Shown here: one piece after another, positions 46,016-56,022 of the stretch | How the letters are laid out: each line of letters begins with the position of its first letter | Numbering within the stretch: position 1 is the first letter of the stretch | Assembly: GCA_013415235.1 (NCBI GenBank) | Contig: JACBYF010000009.1 | Location: 1-58,602, forward strand | Source of the DNA: Gemelliphila palaticanis | GTDB taxonomy: Bacteria; Bacillota; Bacilli; Staphylococcales; Gemellaceae | DNA length: 58,602 nucleotides | Direction: 5' to 3' | The notes under the pieces: generated by a model | Told to the model about the DNA's origin: nothing | What the model saw: the letters and a program-made list of their open reading frames with translations, nothing else | Database searches by the model: none | Position numbers and translations under genes: made by a program

Positions 46016-46054
46016 TTCTTTGAATAATTATGTTTTATTTAAGGGGGCTATTTT

Positions 46055-46651
46055 ATGACACTAAATAATAAATCTAGAGAAAATATTATTAAGCATAGTA
46101 CAAAATTAATTCAAATTCATGGATATAACGAAACTAGCATACAAGATATAATAGAGAAATCTAAAGCCCCAAAGGGAAGTTTATACTATTATTTTCCTAA
46201 AGGAAAAGATGATATTGTAATTTCAGCATTAGAAAAAATCGATTTAGAATTTACTAAGAAATTTAAACTTGCAGCTAAACAATGTCAATCAATAGAATGT
46301 GTTTTACTAGCATTAATAGATTTGTTTAAAAATAAAGAAAAAAACTACGGTACTCCTAGTTTTAGAATGACACTACTTGCTTTAGAGACTATTGGTCAAG
46401 CACCAGAAGTTTATGAAAAATGCGGAGAGATACTTTTAAATTGGAAAAATCAATTATCTATTCAACTAACAAATGTTGGCTGTGAAAAAATTTTAAGCGA
46501 AAAGGTTAGCGAATGGTTCTTTACTACATTACAAGGAGCAATATGTGCCTCTGTTATACATGGAGATAATGAAAAAATGACGTTAGGAGAACAATCAATT
46601 AAACTTATTACTGCTCTACCTAAAGAAAAACTAGAAGAAATTTTCAAATAA
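46055..46651 (+). CDS. TetR/AcrR family transcriptional regulator
   Basis: A 198-residue repressor type. The N-terminal HTH spans about residues 8-55: KLIQIHGYNETSIQDIIEKS and then KAPKGSLYYYFPKGKDDI, where KGSLYYYFP is the recognition-helix hallmark. The ligand domain (residues 70-190) resembles the LmrA/YxaF group. It is convergent with an ABC multidrug-type exporter and downstream of an MFS transporter; either could be its target, but no operator palindrome was identified. Confidence 0.9.
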   Translation: MTLNNKSRENIIKHSTKLIQIHGYNETSIQDIIEKSKAPKGSLYYYFPKGKDDIVISALEKIDLEFTKKFKLAAKQCQSIECVLLALIDLFKNKEKNYGTPSFRMTLLALETIGQAPEVYEKCGEILLNWKNQLSIQLTNVGCEKILSEKVSEWFFTTLQGAICASVIHGDNEKMTLGEQSIKLITALPKEKLEEIFK

Positions 46652-46660
46652 AATATTTAT

Positions 46661-46702
46661 AAAAAACTCGAAAAAATTTAATATAATTTTTTCGAGTTTT
46701 TT
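46661..46702. terminator. bidirectional terminator
   Basis: AAAAAACTCGAAAAAATT / AATTTTTTCGAGTTTTTT between the TetR gene and the convergent exporter genes. Confidence 0.85.
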
Positions 46703-46715
46703 TATAAAGAATTTT

Positions 46716-48476
46716 CTATGAACTAACTTGCAATTTATACATACTATAATATGTTCCTTTTTGTTCCAATAATTGCTCGTGCGTTCCACTTTCTATTATT
46801 TCACCTTTATCTAAAACATATATACAGTTTGCATCTTGTATTGTTGATAATCTGTGAGCTATGGCTATTGTTGTTCTACCTTTTCTCATTTTTCTTAAAG
46901 AATTTTGTATTAATTCTTCTGTTTCTGAATCTATATTAGCTGTTGCTTCATCTAATATTAGCACTTTAGGTTTTAGAGCTATTGTCCTTGCGAATGCAAT
47001 AAGTTGTCTTTGACCACTAGAAAATGTAGTACCTCTTTCTGTTACTCTATGATTATACTTATCTTCTAGTTGTTCAATAAATGTATTAGCATCTACAAAT
47101 TTAGCCGCTTCTTCTATATCTTCATCACTTAAATTATCTGTAAAAAGTTTTATGTTATCTTTTATGTTACCGTGATATAAAAATGGATCTTGTAAAACTA
47201 AACCAATGTTAGTAAATAATTCTTTTCTACTAAAATCTTTTATGTCGTAACCATCTATAAATATATTTCCTCTATCAAAATCATAAAATCTCATAAATAA
47301 GTTTATTATAGATGATTTTCCAGAACCCGTATGACCTACAAAGGCGATAGTTTCTCCTTTTGATACTTTGAAATTAATATTTTTTAAAACATCTCTTTTC
47401 CCATCATAACTAAATGATACATTTTTAAATTCTATATCTCCTCTAGTTATTTTAATATCTTTATTGTTTTGTGACGGCTCGTAATCATCATTATCTATAA
47501 GTTCAAATATTCTATCTGCAGATACTACTGATCTTTGAAGTACTGCGAAACTTTGAGTCAACTCAATCAAAGGATCGAATAATCTATTTATATACTGTAT
47601 AAAAGCATACATAATACCTGCTGTTAATCCAAGTTCAACTCCTCTAAATCCAAAATATGCAAGTAATATTGTATATGCCAGTATTTTTAAAAGTGCTAAA
47701 GCTGGTCTTAGTAATAAACTATCAACTTTTAAATATTTTATGTAATAATGATAATATTCATTGTTAGTTTTTTCAAAATCTTCTTTTAATCTTTCTTCCT
47801 GACTAAAAGATTGTATTATACTCATACCATCTATACTTTCTGCTAACTTTGAGTTTATCTCACTTATTTTAGAACGTGTTTTTTCAATAAGTGGTATAGA
47901 TAGTTTTCTATAGTAATATATACATAGTGCTATTATTGGAAATAATAACAGAATAAAAAATCCTAAATTGTAGTTAAGTAAAAATATAGAATATATACTT
48001 ACTAATATTAAAAATATCCCTCTGATAAACCCACTAAACACTACTCCAAACATATTACTTATATTTTCTGTATCGTTTGTTATTCGTGATACTATAGAAC
48101 CAGATGCAGTTTTATCAAAATAATTCATACTTAATTTTTGCATATTAGAAAAAGCATCATTCCTAAGATCTTTTACCACACCGTAAGAAACTTTCGCAAA
48201 GCTAACTCTACCTATATAGTTAAAACCAGCCTGCATTAAAAATAGTAAATAGTATCCTGCTAAAATAAAAATAATAGTTTTGTTAGTAAAGCTATCCCCT
48301 ATGTAGTTATCTATAAAATATTTTGCTACTTGAGGAATTATAGCCTGAACTAATGTAGTTAAAAACAAAAATAACAAAGCCATAATTAGTAATATTTTAT
48401 ATTTAGAGGCGTAATTTAAAAGTCTTTTAGCAACATTATAATGATTTTTCTTTGAATCTTTTTGTAGTTTATTCAT
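46716..48476 (-). CDS. ABC exporter half-transporter with canonical ATPase site (second subunit)
   Basis: A 586-residue fused membrane/ATPase protein: six helices (about 30-310), then Walker A GHTGSGKSS, signature FSSGQRQLIAFART, Walker B and catalytic Glu in LILDEATANIDSETEE, and His in AHRLSTIQ. Together with the preceding gene it forms a heterodimeric exporter of the YfiB/YfiC or BmrC/BmrD type. The ATG at 48476 overlaps the end of the partner gene by 8 bp; the GTG nine bases earlier overlaps the ribosome site GAGGAGG and is rejected as start. Confidence 0.9.
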   Translation of the reverse strand: MNKLQKDSKKNHYNVAKRLLNYASKYKILLIMALLFLFLTTLVQAIIPQVAKYFIDNYIGDSFTNKTIIFILAGYYLLFLMQAGFNYIGRVSFAKVSYGVVKDLRNDAFSNMQKLSMNYFDKTASGSIVSRITNDTENISNMFGVVFSGFIRGIFLILVSIYSIFLLNYNLGFFILLLFPIIALCIYYYRKLSIPLIEKTRSKISEINSKLAESIDGMSIIQSFSQEERLKEDFEKTNNEYYHYYIKYLKVDSLLLRPALALLKILAYTILLAYFGFRGVELGLTAGIMYAFIQYINRLFDPLIELTQSFAVLQRSVVSADRIFELIDNDDYEPSQNNKDIKITRGDIEFKNVSFSYDGKRDVLKNINFKVSKGETIAFVGHTGSGKSSIINLFMRFYDFDRGNIFIDGYDIKDFSRKELFTNIGLVLQDPFLYHGNIKDNIKLFTDNLSDEDIEEAAKFVDANTFIEQLEDKYNHRVTERGTTFSSGQRQLIAFARTIALKPKVLILDEATANIDSETEELIQNSLRKMRKGRTTIAIAHRLSTIQDANCIYVLDKGEIIESGTHEQLLEQKGTYYSMYKLQVSS

Positions 48477-50220
48477 TAAATTCACCCTCCTCTAAATTAT
48501 TTTCTATTTGTTGTTTGTTATAGGTATCGTAATACCAACCTTTATTTGCTAAAAGTTCTTCATGCGTACCTTTTTCTACTATTGTTCCATTTTGCATAAC
48601 TATTATCAAGTCTGCATGGACTACTGCACTAAGCCTGTGAGCAGTTATTATAGTTGTCTTATCTTCTCTTAATCTTCTTAAATTTTCTAAAATAAAATCT
48701 TCTGTTTTTGCATCTACTGCACTAAGTGAGTCATCTAATATTAAAATTTCAGGATTTATTATTAGTGCTCTACATATTGCAATACGTTGTTTTTGTCCCC
48801 CAGATAGCGAAACTCCTCTTTCTCCAACAACAGTTTCAAAACCTTCGGGCATATCCATAATATCTTTATATACTCCACTAAGTTTAGTAACTTCTTCTAC
48901 TTCTTCATCTGATAGGCTTGTGTCTGCAAATTTTACATTTTCTTTTATAGTAGTTGAAAACAATATTTGATCTTGTGGAACATAACCCATTAGATTACGT
49001 AATTTATGTATATCATATTCTTTAATATTAGTATTGTTTAAATTTATATAACCTTCTTGGATATCTCTTTCTCTTAGTAATAGTTTTAAAAGTGTCGTTT
49101 TCCCTGAACCTGTTTGTCCTACTATACCTAGTGTCTGTCCTTTCTTAATTGAAAATTCTACATCTTTTATTACAGACGTTTCTTCGTATGAAAAATTAGA
49201 AATGTTATATTTAAGCTCACCATTATTAATATCTGTTAAAGCATTATCAGTATTTTCTACATCACTTTTTTCAAATAATATTTTTTCTATTCTATCGTAA
49301 GAAGCACTACCTCTTTGAACTAGATTAAATAAATACCCCATAGCAAGAAGCGGCCAAAGTAACATATCAAGATATGCTATAAAAGTTACAAGTCCTCCAA
49401 TAGTAAGATTACCTAAACTTATTAAATATCCTCCATAAAGTAACGAAAGCATATAACACATACCTACAAAAACTATTATTACAGGATCAAATAAAACGTC
49501 ATATTTCATAGTAATTATATTTTTATTGTAAGTATTATTATTTGTCTCTTTGAATTTAGTAACTTCTTCATTTCCGTAATTAAATGATTTTGTTACTTTA
49601 ATTCCAGTTATAGACTCTTGAACGTTATTATTTAATTCAGAAAATGCTTGTTGAGAATTTTTAAAACTCGTATGTATTTTTTTCCCTATTCTATTAGTTA
49701 TTACAACTATAAAAGCCATAGGTATTAATACTACTAATGTTAATTTCCAAGATAGTGTAAAAAACATCATTAACAAAGTAACTGCTATTGTTATCGTTGA
49801 ATCTACTGCAGACATAACTCCAGGTCCTGCTGTTTGATTTAGAGCATTCACATCATTAGTTACATGTGCCATCAAATCTCCTGTTCTATATTTTTGATAA
49901 AAAGAAGGAGACATTTTTGTAAAATGATTGTATAACTTAAATCTCATCAGTTTTCCCAATCTTTCAGAAGTTCCAAAAAGTTTTATTCGCCATATATAAC
50001 GAAGTATATACATCATAATAGCCGCCAACAATATTGCTATTATATTTAAAATCAATTCATTTTTAGTTAAAGTATCGTAACCTACTTTATCTATAACATT
50101 TCCTATGACTTTAGGTGGAATTAGATTCAAAATACTAACAAGTATCAAAGATGATATGGCGATAATATATTCTTTCTTTTCCAACTTAAAAAACCACCAA
50201 AGTTTTTTTACTATATTCAT
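48469..50220 (-). CDS. ABC exporter half-transporter with degenerate ATPase site (first subunit)
   Basis: A 583-residue partner of the gene above. Six helices are followed by Walker A GQTGSGKTT, signature LSGGQKQRIAICRA, and Walker B LILDDSLSAVDAKTE, where the catalytic Glu is replaced by Asp. One Asp-type and one Glu-type subunit is the rule in heterodimeric exporters such as TM287/288 and BmrCD. AAGGAGGGG precedes ATG; an extended -10 TGTTATAAT lies about 35 bp upstream. Confidence 0.9.
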   Translation of the reverse strand: MNIVKKLWWFFKLEKKEYIIAISSLILVSILNLIPPKVIGNVIDKVGYDTLTKNELILNIIAILLAAIMMYILRYIWRIKLFGTSERLGKLMRFKLYNHFTKMSPSFYQKYRTGDLMAHVTNDVNALNQTAGPGVMSAVDSTITIAVTLLMMFFTLSWKLTLVVLIPMAFIVVITNRIGKKIHTSFKNSQQAFSELNNNVQESITGIKVTKSFNYGNEEVTKFKETNNNTYNKNIITMKYDVLFDPVIIVFVGMCYMLSLLYGGYLISLGNLTIGGLVTFIAYLDMLLWPLLAMGYLFNLVQRGSASYDRIEKILFEKSDVENTDNALTDINNGELKYNISNFSYEETSVIKDVEFSIKKGQTLGIVGQTGSGKTTLLKLLLRERDIQEGYINLNNTNIKEYDIHKLRNLMGYVPQDQILFSTTIKENVKFADTSLSDEEVEEVTKLSGVYKDIMDMPEGFETVVGERGVSLSGGQKQRIAICRALIINPEILILDDSLSAVDAKTEDFILENLRRLREDKTTIITAHRLSAVVHADLIIVMQNGTIVEKGTHEELLANKGWYYDTYNKQQIENNLEEGEFNE

Positions 50221-50296
50221 TTTTCCCCTCCTTAATAATAATATTTTATTATAACATTTTTTATATATTTTGTGTTTATTTAAACAAAAATATTTG

Positions 50297-50325
50297 TTGC
50301 TTATTTTAATTATATATGTTACTAT
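50297..50325 (+). promoter_or_regulatory. promoter of the HAD phosphatase gene
   Basis: TTGCTT (50297-50302), 17-bp spacer ending TGT, and TACTAT (50320-50325). Confidence 0.62.
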
Positions 50326-50354
50326 ATAACGAAATATTTAATAAGGAGGATTTT

Positions 50355-51089
50355 ATGAATAGTAAAAAAATTGCAGCTTTTTTTGATATTGATGGTACTT
50401 TATACCGAGATTCATTAATGACTGAACATTTTAAAAAATTAATTAAATACGAAGTTCTCGACGAAAAAATTTGGATAAATGATATTAAACCACTATACAC
50501 AGGATGGGACAATAGACAAGGAGATTATGACAATTACTTATTTGAACTATCTTCTGCTTATGTAAAAGCTATTACTGGTTTAGATAAAGATACTATTGAC
50601 TTTGCTACTAACCAAGTTATGAAATTAAAAGCAGATAGAGTTTATAAATACACTAGAGAAATAATTCAAAAACATAAAGATTCTGGTCATCTAGTATTCT
50701 TTATTTCTGGAAGTCCTGATTTTCTAGTTAATAAAATGGGAGAAAAACACGGTGTATTTCTAAGTGTTGGTAGTGGATATATTATTAAAAATAATAAATT
50801 TACAGGTACTGTAATTCCTATGTGGGACTCTGAAAGTAAAAACAATATGATTGACGAATTAATTTCAACCTATGACATTGATTTAGAAAATTCTTATGCT
50901 TATGGAGATACTAACGGAGACTATAGAATGCTAAAAAGAGTAGGTAATCCTATAGCTATAAATCCTAGTAGCGAACTTTTAAATAATATAAAAAACGACA
51001 AAGAACTTTCTAATAAGGTTAATATAATTATAGAAAGAAAAGATGTAATTTATAAGATTAAACCTGATGTGGAAATTTTAGATATATAA
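50355..51089 (+). CDS. HAD-IB family phosphatase (SerB-like)
   Basis: A 244-residue haloacid dehalogenase hydrolase, from the ATG at 50355 behind AAGGAGG (an upstream in-frame ATG lacks a ribosome site). Motif I AAFFDIDGTLY gives nucleophile Asp11 and Asp13; motif II is FISGSPDF; the motif III/IV region has AYGDTNGDYRML with two Mg-binding Asp. The SerB/HAD-IB subfamily includes phosphoserine, phosphatidylglycerol- and nucleotide-type phosphatases; the substrate is not evident. Confidence 0.88.
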   Translation: MNSKKIAAFFDIDGTLYRDSLMTEHFKKLIKYEVLDEKIWINDIKPLYTGWDNRQGDYDNYLFELSSAYVKAITGLDKDTIDFATNQVMKLKADRVYKYTREIIQKHKDSGHLVFFISGSPDFLVNKMGEKHGVFLSVGSGYIIKNNKFTGTVIPMWDSESKNNMIDELISTYDIDLENSYAYGDTNGDYRMLKRVGNPIAINPSSELLNNIKNDKELSNKVNIIIERKDVIYKIKPDVEILDI

Positions 51090-51116
51090 AGGGGCTGTAA
51101 AAAGCCCCTAATTTTA
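51090..51116. terminator. bidirectional terminator
   Basis: AGGGGCT / AGCCCCT hairpin, with TAATTTTATT on the plus strand; the same hairpin serves the SSB gene on the minus strand. Confidence 0.65.
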
Positions 51117-51482
51117 TTGTCCTAAAGTAAATATATCTTCTTCTTTTATTTCTTCTTGCTTATTACCCTTACTTAAAAAATTTATCTTATTAGCTATTAG
51201 CGACATTTGATAATGCGTAACCCCATTTTTATCTTTGTAAACATTATTGCTAAGTGATCCTAATAAATTTATTAAACTACCTTTATCACAATATTTAGCT
51301 GTGTTTTGAGCTACTTTTCCAAAAGCTGTAAATTCTAAAAACTCAACTTCATAATCTCCATCTTTATTTTTATAATTAGACTGTACTGCAATAGTAGCTT
51401 TTAAGTAATTTAGTCCTCCTTCACTTTCTCTTAACTCTGGTTTTTTTACTAGCCTTCCTATTAAAGTTACTTGATTTAACAT
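51114..51482 (-). CDS. second single-stranded DNA-binding protein (SsbB-like)
   Basis: A 122-residue OB-fold SSB opening MLNQVTLIGRLVKKPELRE and including EVEFLEFTAFGKVAQNTAKY and KGSLINLLGSL. After the fold at about 103 residues it ends EEIKEEDIFTLGQ, without the Asp-rich DDDIPF tip through which main SSBs recruit partners. Short SSB paralogues in Firmicutes serve natural transformation (SsbB); that role is inferred. It is a single-gene unit with a promoter at 51525-51554. Confidence 0.88.
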   Translation of the reverse strand: MLNQVTLIGRLVKKPELRESEGGLNYLKATIAVQSNYKNKDGDYEVEFLEFTAFGKVAQNTAKYCDKGSLINLLGSLSNNVYKDKNGVTHYQMSLIANKINFLSKGNKQEEIKEEDIFTLGQ

Positions 51483-51524
51483 AATTATTTACTCCTTTTT
51501 ATTTGTTTTATTTTTTACATTTTA

Positions 51525-51554
51525 ATATTAACATATTTATTTATTGTTTAGCAA
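51525..51554 (-). promoter_or_regulatory. promoter of the second SSB gene
   Basis: TTGCTA (51549-51554), 18-bp spacer ending TGT and TAATAT (51525-51530) on the minus strand. No competence (ComK/ComX-type) box was recognised. Confidence 0.5.
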
Positions 51555-51577
51555 AGTTGGAAAAAATTATTTTTTAC

Positions 51578-51617
51578 AAAAAAAACTTATGAAAAAAAGA
51601 TTTTCATAAGTTTTTTT
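51578..51617 (-). terminator. terminator after polC
   Basis: AAAAACTTATGAAAA / TTTTCATAAGTTTTT hairpin with T run, between polC and the SSB gene. Confidence 0.82.
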
Positions 51618-51685
51618 GAATATTTTTTATACTAATTTTTTAAAAATAAACTTTTTATAGTTTTAGTTTTAATTAAATTTATAGA

Positions 51686-54600
51686 CTACCACTCATCAAA
51701 GAATGAGAGTTGAGCTTTTTCAGGTAATCCTTTTAAGCTACCTAAATCTTTTAAATACTCTAGTACCGTAGAAGATACTCCCCCTCTTTTAGAAAAGTCT
51801 TCAATAGATAAAAATGGCTTTTCTTCTCGTGCCTGAGCTATTTTTAATGCTACGTTTTCTCCAAGACCTGGAACAATAGAAAACGGAGGTATTAGACTAT
51901 CTCCTTCTATTATATAGTCAAAACTTTGTGATTTTTCTAAATCTATTTTTGAAAAAGTATATCCTCTATTTAACATTTCAAAAGCTATTTCATAACTAAC
52001 TAAAGATGCTTGATCTTTTCCTGTAAGCTCGGATTTATCCATATTTTTTATTTCAAATATTTTCTTACCTAAAAAATCTTTTCCATGAACGACTGTTTTT
52101 ATATCATAGTCATTTGCTCTAACAGAAAAATATGCACAATAGTATATTAAAGGTTTATGAACTTTAAACCAAGCTATTCTTAATGCCATAAGAACATACG
52201 CTGCTGCATGGGCTTTTGGGAACATATATTTTATTTTTTTACACGAATCTATATACCAATTAGGAACTTTATTGTCCTTCATGGCTTTTTCAAAGTCTTC
52301 TGTTAAACCTTTTCCTTTACGAACACTTTCCATTATTGTAAATGCCGTACTTTCCTCAAGACCTGCATAGATTAAATAAACCATAATATCATCCCTACAA
52401 CCTATAACATCTTTAAGGGTACATGTACCATTTTTTATTAACTCTTGAGCGTTCCCTAACCAAACGTCTGTTCCATGAGAAAGACCTGAAATTTGAACTA
52501 GTTCTGAGTAAGTTGTTGGCTTGGTATCTTGTAACATCTGAATTACGAACGGTGTTCCAAACTCAGGTATTCCTAAAGTTCCTGTAGCACATCCTAATTC
52601 TTCTGCGCTAACTCCTAAAATGTCAGGTGAAGAAAATATTTTCATAACATCTTCATCTGAAACGTCTATTTGGGTCGGATCTATACCAGATAAATCTTGT
52701 AATTTTCTTATCATTGTAGGATCATCGTGTCCTAAAATATCAAATTTTAAAATATTATCATGAATAGAGTGGAAATCAAAATGTGTTGTTCGCCATGCAC
52801 TAGTTTCATCATCTGCAGGGAATTGATAAGGCGTAAAATCAAAAATATCCATATCATTAGGAACTACTAATATACCACCTGGATGTTGGCCTGTCGTTCT
52901 TTTAACACCTTCACAACCACTTGCTATTCTTTCTAGATCAATATTTCTTTTTTCTATTTCATTTTGTTCAAAATAGTCCCTAGTAAATGAATAAGCTGTT
53001 TTTTGTGCAACCGTAGATATTGTTCCTGCTCTGTATACATAATCTTCCCCAAATATTTCTTTAGTAAAATTATGAGCAGTTGGCTGATATTCTCCTGAAA
53101 AGTTTAAATCTATATCGGGTACTTTATCCCCTTTAAATCCTAAAAAAGTTTCAAACGGAATATCTTGACCATCTTTTTTCATAGGAACATCACATGTTGA
53201 ACACTTTTTATTAGGTAAGTCGAATCCTGAAGCATATTCTCCTTTTAAGAAGAACTCACTATTTTTACATTTAGGACAGACATAATGCGGTACTAAAGGA
53301 TTAACTTCTGTTATATCCATCATTGTAGCAACAAGAGAAGAACCTACAGATCCCCTAGAACCTACTAAATAACCATCTGATAAAGATTTTTTAACAAGTT
53401 TACTAGATATTAAGTATACAACTGAAAATCCATTTCCTATAATAGAATCTAACTCTTTTTCAAGTCTTTTTTCTACTATTTCTGGCAATTCATCTCCATA
53501 TATGCTTTTGGCTTTTTCGTAACTAATATTTCTAACATCTTCAGCTGCTCCCTCTATATTAGGAGTGTATAGTTTATCCTTTAGAGGAACAACTAGTTCT
53601 ATCATATCATTGATTTTGTGAGTATTGTTTATTACAATGTCTTCTATTAATTTTTTATCTTCTAAATATGAAAATTCTGATAGCATCTCTTCTGTTGTTA
53701 AAATGTTAGCCATCGGCATTAAATCTCTTGCCCCTGGATTTTGCTTTACAGTAAGTCTAAGTATTTGTCTGTAGACATGTTGATATTCATGTATATAATA
53801 AACATCTCCCGTAGCAACTACTATTTTATTATTGTAAATTGATCTGTCTATTAACTTTTTAATTATTTCTTTTAATTCTTCTTTATCTTTTACTCTTTCA
53901 TCTGCAATAAATTTTTCGTAATGATGTAATGGCTGAACCTCTACATAATCATAGAAATCTAATGTTTCTATAAATTTTTCTTCTTTTGAGTTAAGTAAAT
54001 CCTCAAATATTTCATTTTGTAAATTACCTGTACCTATAAGTAAATTTTCTCTATATTGAGCTAAAATACTTTTAGGTATTGTAGGTTTTCCTGAAGATAA
54101 ATATTTTGTAGAACTATATGATACTAACTTAAATAAATCTTTTAACCCTTTAGCATTTTTTACTAATATTGAACAAGGAAAAGATCTTGATTTTTTATGA
54201 GCTTCTTGTAAATCAATTATTTCATCAATATCTTCATGTTTTATAGCTCCTAAATTATGAAGTTGCTCTAACATTTTTACGAATATTTCTGCTGTGGTTT
54301 TAGTATCGTAAATAGCCCTATGGTGCTGTATCAACTTAACTTTATACATTTTAGCCAAATTATTCAAAGAATGTCTTTTAGCCTCTTTATTAATTGCTCT
54401 AGATAAGAAAAGTGTGTCAATACTTCCATAATTAAAGTTATCTATCAATTCAAGTCTCTCAAATGACTTACTTATAAATCCTAAGTCAAATTTAGCATTA
54501 TGAGCTACTAAAATATCATCTTCAGATAACCAATTATAAAAATTAGTCATTACCTCTTCTTCATAAGGTGCATCTTTTACATCTTCATCTGTAATACTTG

Positions 54601-56011
54601 TTATTCTAGTTATTAACTCTGGTATTTTTATTTTTGGATTAATATAACTTTCAAAACTATCTATTTCTTTTCCATCTTTTACTTTTATAGCAGCTATTTC
54701 TATTAATCTATCTCTTTCTGCAGAAAGTCCTGTAGTTTCAACGTCAAATACAACATAAGTCAATTCTGATAATTTTTTATCCTTAGGATTAGTTGTAGCT
54801 TTTATACTATCATCCATTATAAAAGCATTTAATCCATATATAGGTTTTACATCTTTACCTTTTGAAGATATACATATATCAGGATATGCTTGGACCCCGT
54901 AGCTATCTGTAAATGCTATTGCTTCATGCCCCCAAGAACTTGCTAAAGAAATATATTCAGAAGCACTAGATACACCTTCTAATGGACTCATTTTTGTATG
55001 AACATTTAGCTCTATTCTCTTTTTACCTTCATATTCATCTATTTTAGATTTCTTTTCTGCAACTTCAATTATTTTAGGTTCAATTACAGTATCATTTAAA
55101 TAATTATCATAAGAAACTGTACCTTCTATTTTAAGCCACTGTCCAGCTTTTATTTTATCTAATGTTTCCAATAATTCTAATTTCTTGGGACTAGGTTTAA
55201 ATTTATCATTATTTCCACCTATAAACATTTTCATTAAAATAGATTCTGAATAATCTGTTAACTTAACTCTATATTGACCATTTCCTGCTCTGAACTCAAC
55301 TTTTTCTTTATCAAAGACCTGTGCCATTATTGTAGCTTCACCTATATATCCCACAAGATCTTTAATTTCTACTACTTTACTAGATATAGTCTTATTTGGT
55401 ACTTTTTCTTTTTTATTACTTTCTAATTTTTTCTTTTCTTCATCTTTTTTTATTATTGTTTCTATCTTAGAAATTTCATTAGAGAGTATATTTTCTTGTT
55501 TTTTTTCTATATTACTTTCAATAAAATTAGCTTCTAACCTTAAATTCTTTATACCTAAATTACTATATACTTGTAAAATTTCTTTTTTCTTTAAATCTAT
55601 GTAATTATTCCATAATGTTGGAGTTATTATATTTAAAGTTAAAACTTCTTCTTCAACAGTTAATTCATTAGCTAGTATAGCTTGTATCAAAGTACTGCTA
55701 TCTCCAACCGAAAAAACTTCATTAACTACATAAGGCCAATAATTAGTAATTATTTCATTATTTACTTTATCAGATATTTCTACATTATAATTAACGAGAT
55801 AGTCTTCGAAAAAACTATCTCGCATATTATTAATAAGTAGTATCCAATCAGTAACACTCGGTAATTTTTCTGCTTTAAAGTTAAATGTCCATATCTTATT
55901 ATCATTATCTTTTTTTATTGAATGTAAAATAAAACTTTTAAATTCCTCTTTTTCAATAAAATCAGATAAATTAATAGATTTCAACAATAAAGAAAAGTGT
56001 TTGTTACTCAT
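51686..56011 (-). CDS. polC: DNA polymerase III alpha subunit, PolC type
   Basis: The main replicative polymerase of low-GC Gram-positives, 1,441 residues. Order: N-terminal domains; an OB-fold (about 215-325); a PHP domain interrupted by the exonuclease (NVHTKMSPLEG near 335); the DEDD proofreading exonuclease from about 418 (YVVFDVETTGLS, then HNAKFDLGF and HHRAIYDTKTT); a Cys4 zinc site VCPKCKN ... CSTCD near 910-945; the polymerase catalytic Asp pair in VPDIDLNFSGEYQ at about 960; and a C-terminal HhH region. It starts behind AGGAGGAAC, 11 bp after proS, so both are co-transcribed. PolC supports the Firmicute assignment. Confidence 0.98.
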   Translation of the reverse strand: MSNKHFSLLLKSINLSDFIEKEEFKSFILHSIKKDNDNKIWTFNFKAEKLPSVTDWILLINNMRDSFFEDYLVNYNVEISDKVNNEIITNYWPYVVNEVFSVGDSSTLIQAILANELTVEEEVLTLNIITPTLWNNYIDLKKKEILQVYSNLGIKNLRLEANFIESNIEKKQENILSNEISKIETIIKKDEEKKKLESNKKEKVPNKTISSKVVEIKDLVGYIGEATIMAQVFDKEKVEFRAGNGQYRVKLTDYSESILMKMFIGGNNDKFKPSPKKLELLETLDKIKAGQWLKIEGTVSYDNYLNDTVIEPKIIEVAEKKSKIDEYEGKKRIELNVHTKMSPLEGVSSASEYISLASSWGHEAIAFTDSYGVQAYPDICISSKGKDVKPIYGLNAFIMDDSIKATTNPKDKKLSELTYVVFDVETTGLSAERDRLIEIAAIKVKDGKEIDSFESYINPKIKIPELITRITSITDEDVKDAPYEEEVMTNFYNWLSEDDILVAHNAKFDLGFISKSFERLELIDNFNYGSIDTLFLSRAINKEAKRHSLNNLAKMYKVKLIQHHRAIYDTKTTAEIFVKMLEQLHNLGAIKHEDIDEIIDLQEAHKKSRSFPCSILVKNAKGLKDLFKLVSYSSTKYLSSGKPTIPKSILAQYRENLLIGTGNLQNEIFEDLLNSKEEKFIETLDFYDYVEVQPLHHYEKFIADERVKDKEELKEIIKKLIDRSIYNNKIVVATGDVYYIHEYQHVYRQILRLTVKQNPGARDLMPMANILTTEEMLSEFSYLEDKKLIEDIVINNTHKINDMIELVVPLKDKLYTPNIEGAAEDVRNISYEKAKSIYGDELPEIVEKRLEKELDSIIGNGFSVVYLISSKLVKKSLSDGYLVGSRGSVGSSLVATMMDITEVNPLVPHYVCPKCKNSEFFLKGEYASGFDLPNKKCSTCDVPMKKDGQDIPFETFLGFKGDKVPDIDLNFSGEYQPTAHNFTKEIFGEDYVYRAGTISTVAQKTAYSFTRDYFEQNEIEKRNIDLERIASGCEGVKRTTGQHPGGILVVPNDMDIFDFTPYQFPADDETSAWRTTHFDFHSIHDNILKFDILGHDDPTMIRKLQDLSGIDPTQIDVSDEDVMKIFSSPDILGVSAEELGCATGTLGIPEFGTPFVIQMLQDTKPTTYSELVQISGLSHGTDVWLGNAQELIKNGTCTLKDVIGCRDDIMVYLIYAGLEESTAFTIMESVRKGKGLTEDFEKAMKDNKVPNWYIDSCKKIKYMFPKAHAAAYVLMALRIAWFKVHKPLIYYCAYFSVRANDYDIKTVVHGKDFLGKKIFEIKNMDKSELTGKDQASLVSYEIAFEMLNRGYTFSKIDLEKSQSFDYIIEGDSLIPPFSIVPGLGENVALKIAQAREEKPFLSIEDFSKRGGVSSTVLEYLKDLGSLKGLPEKAQLSFFDEW

Positions 56012-56022
56012 TGTTCCTCCTA

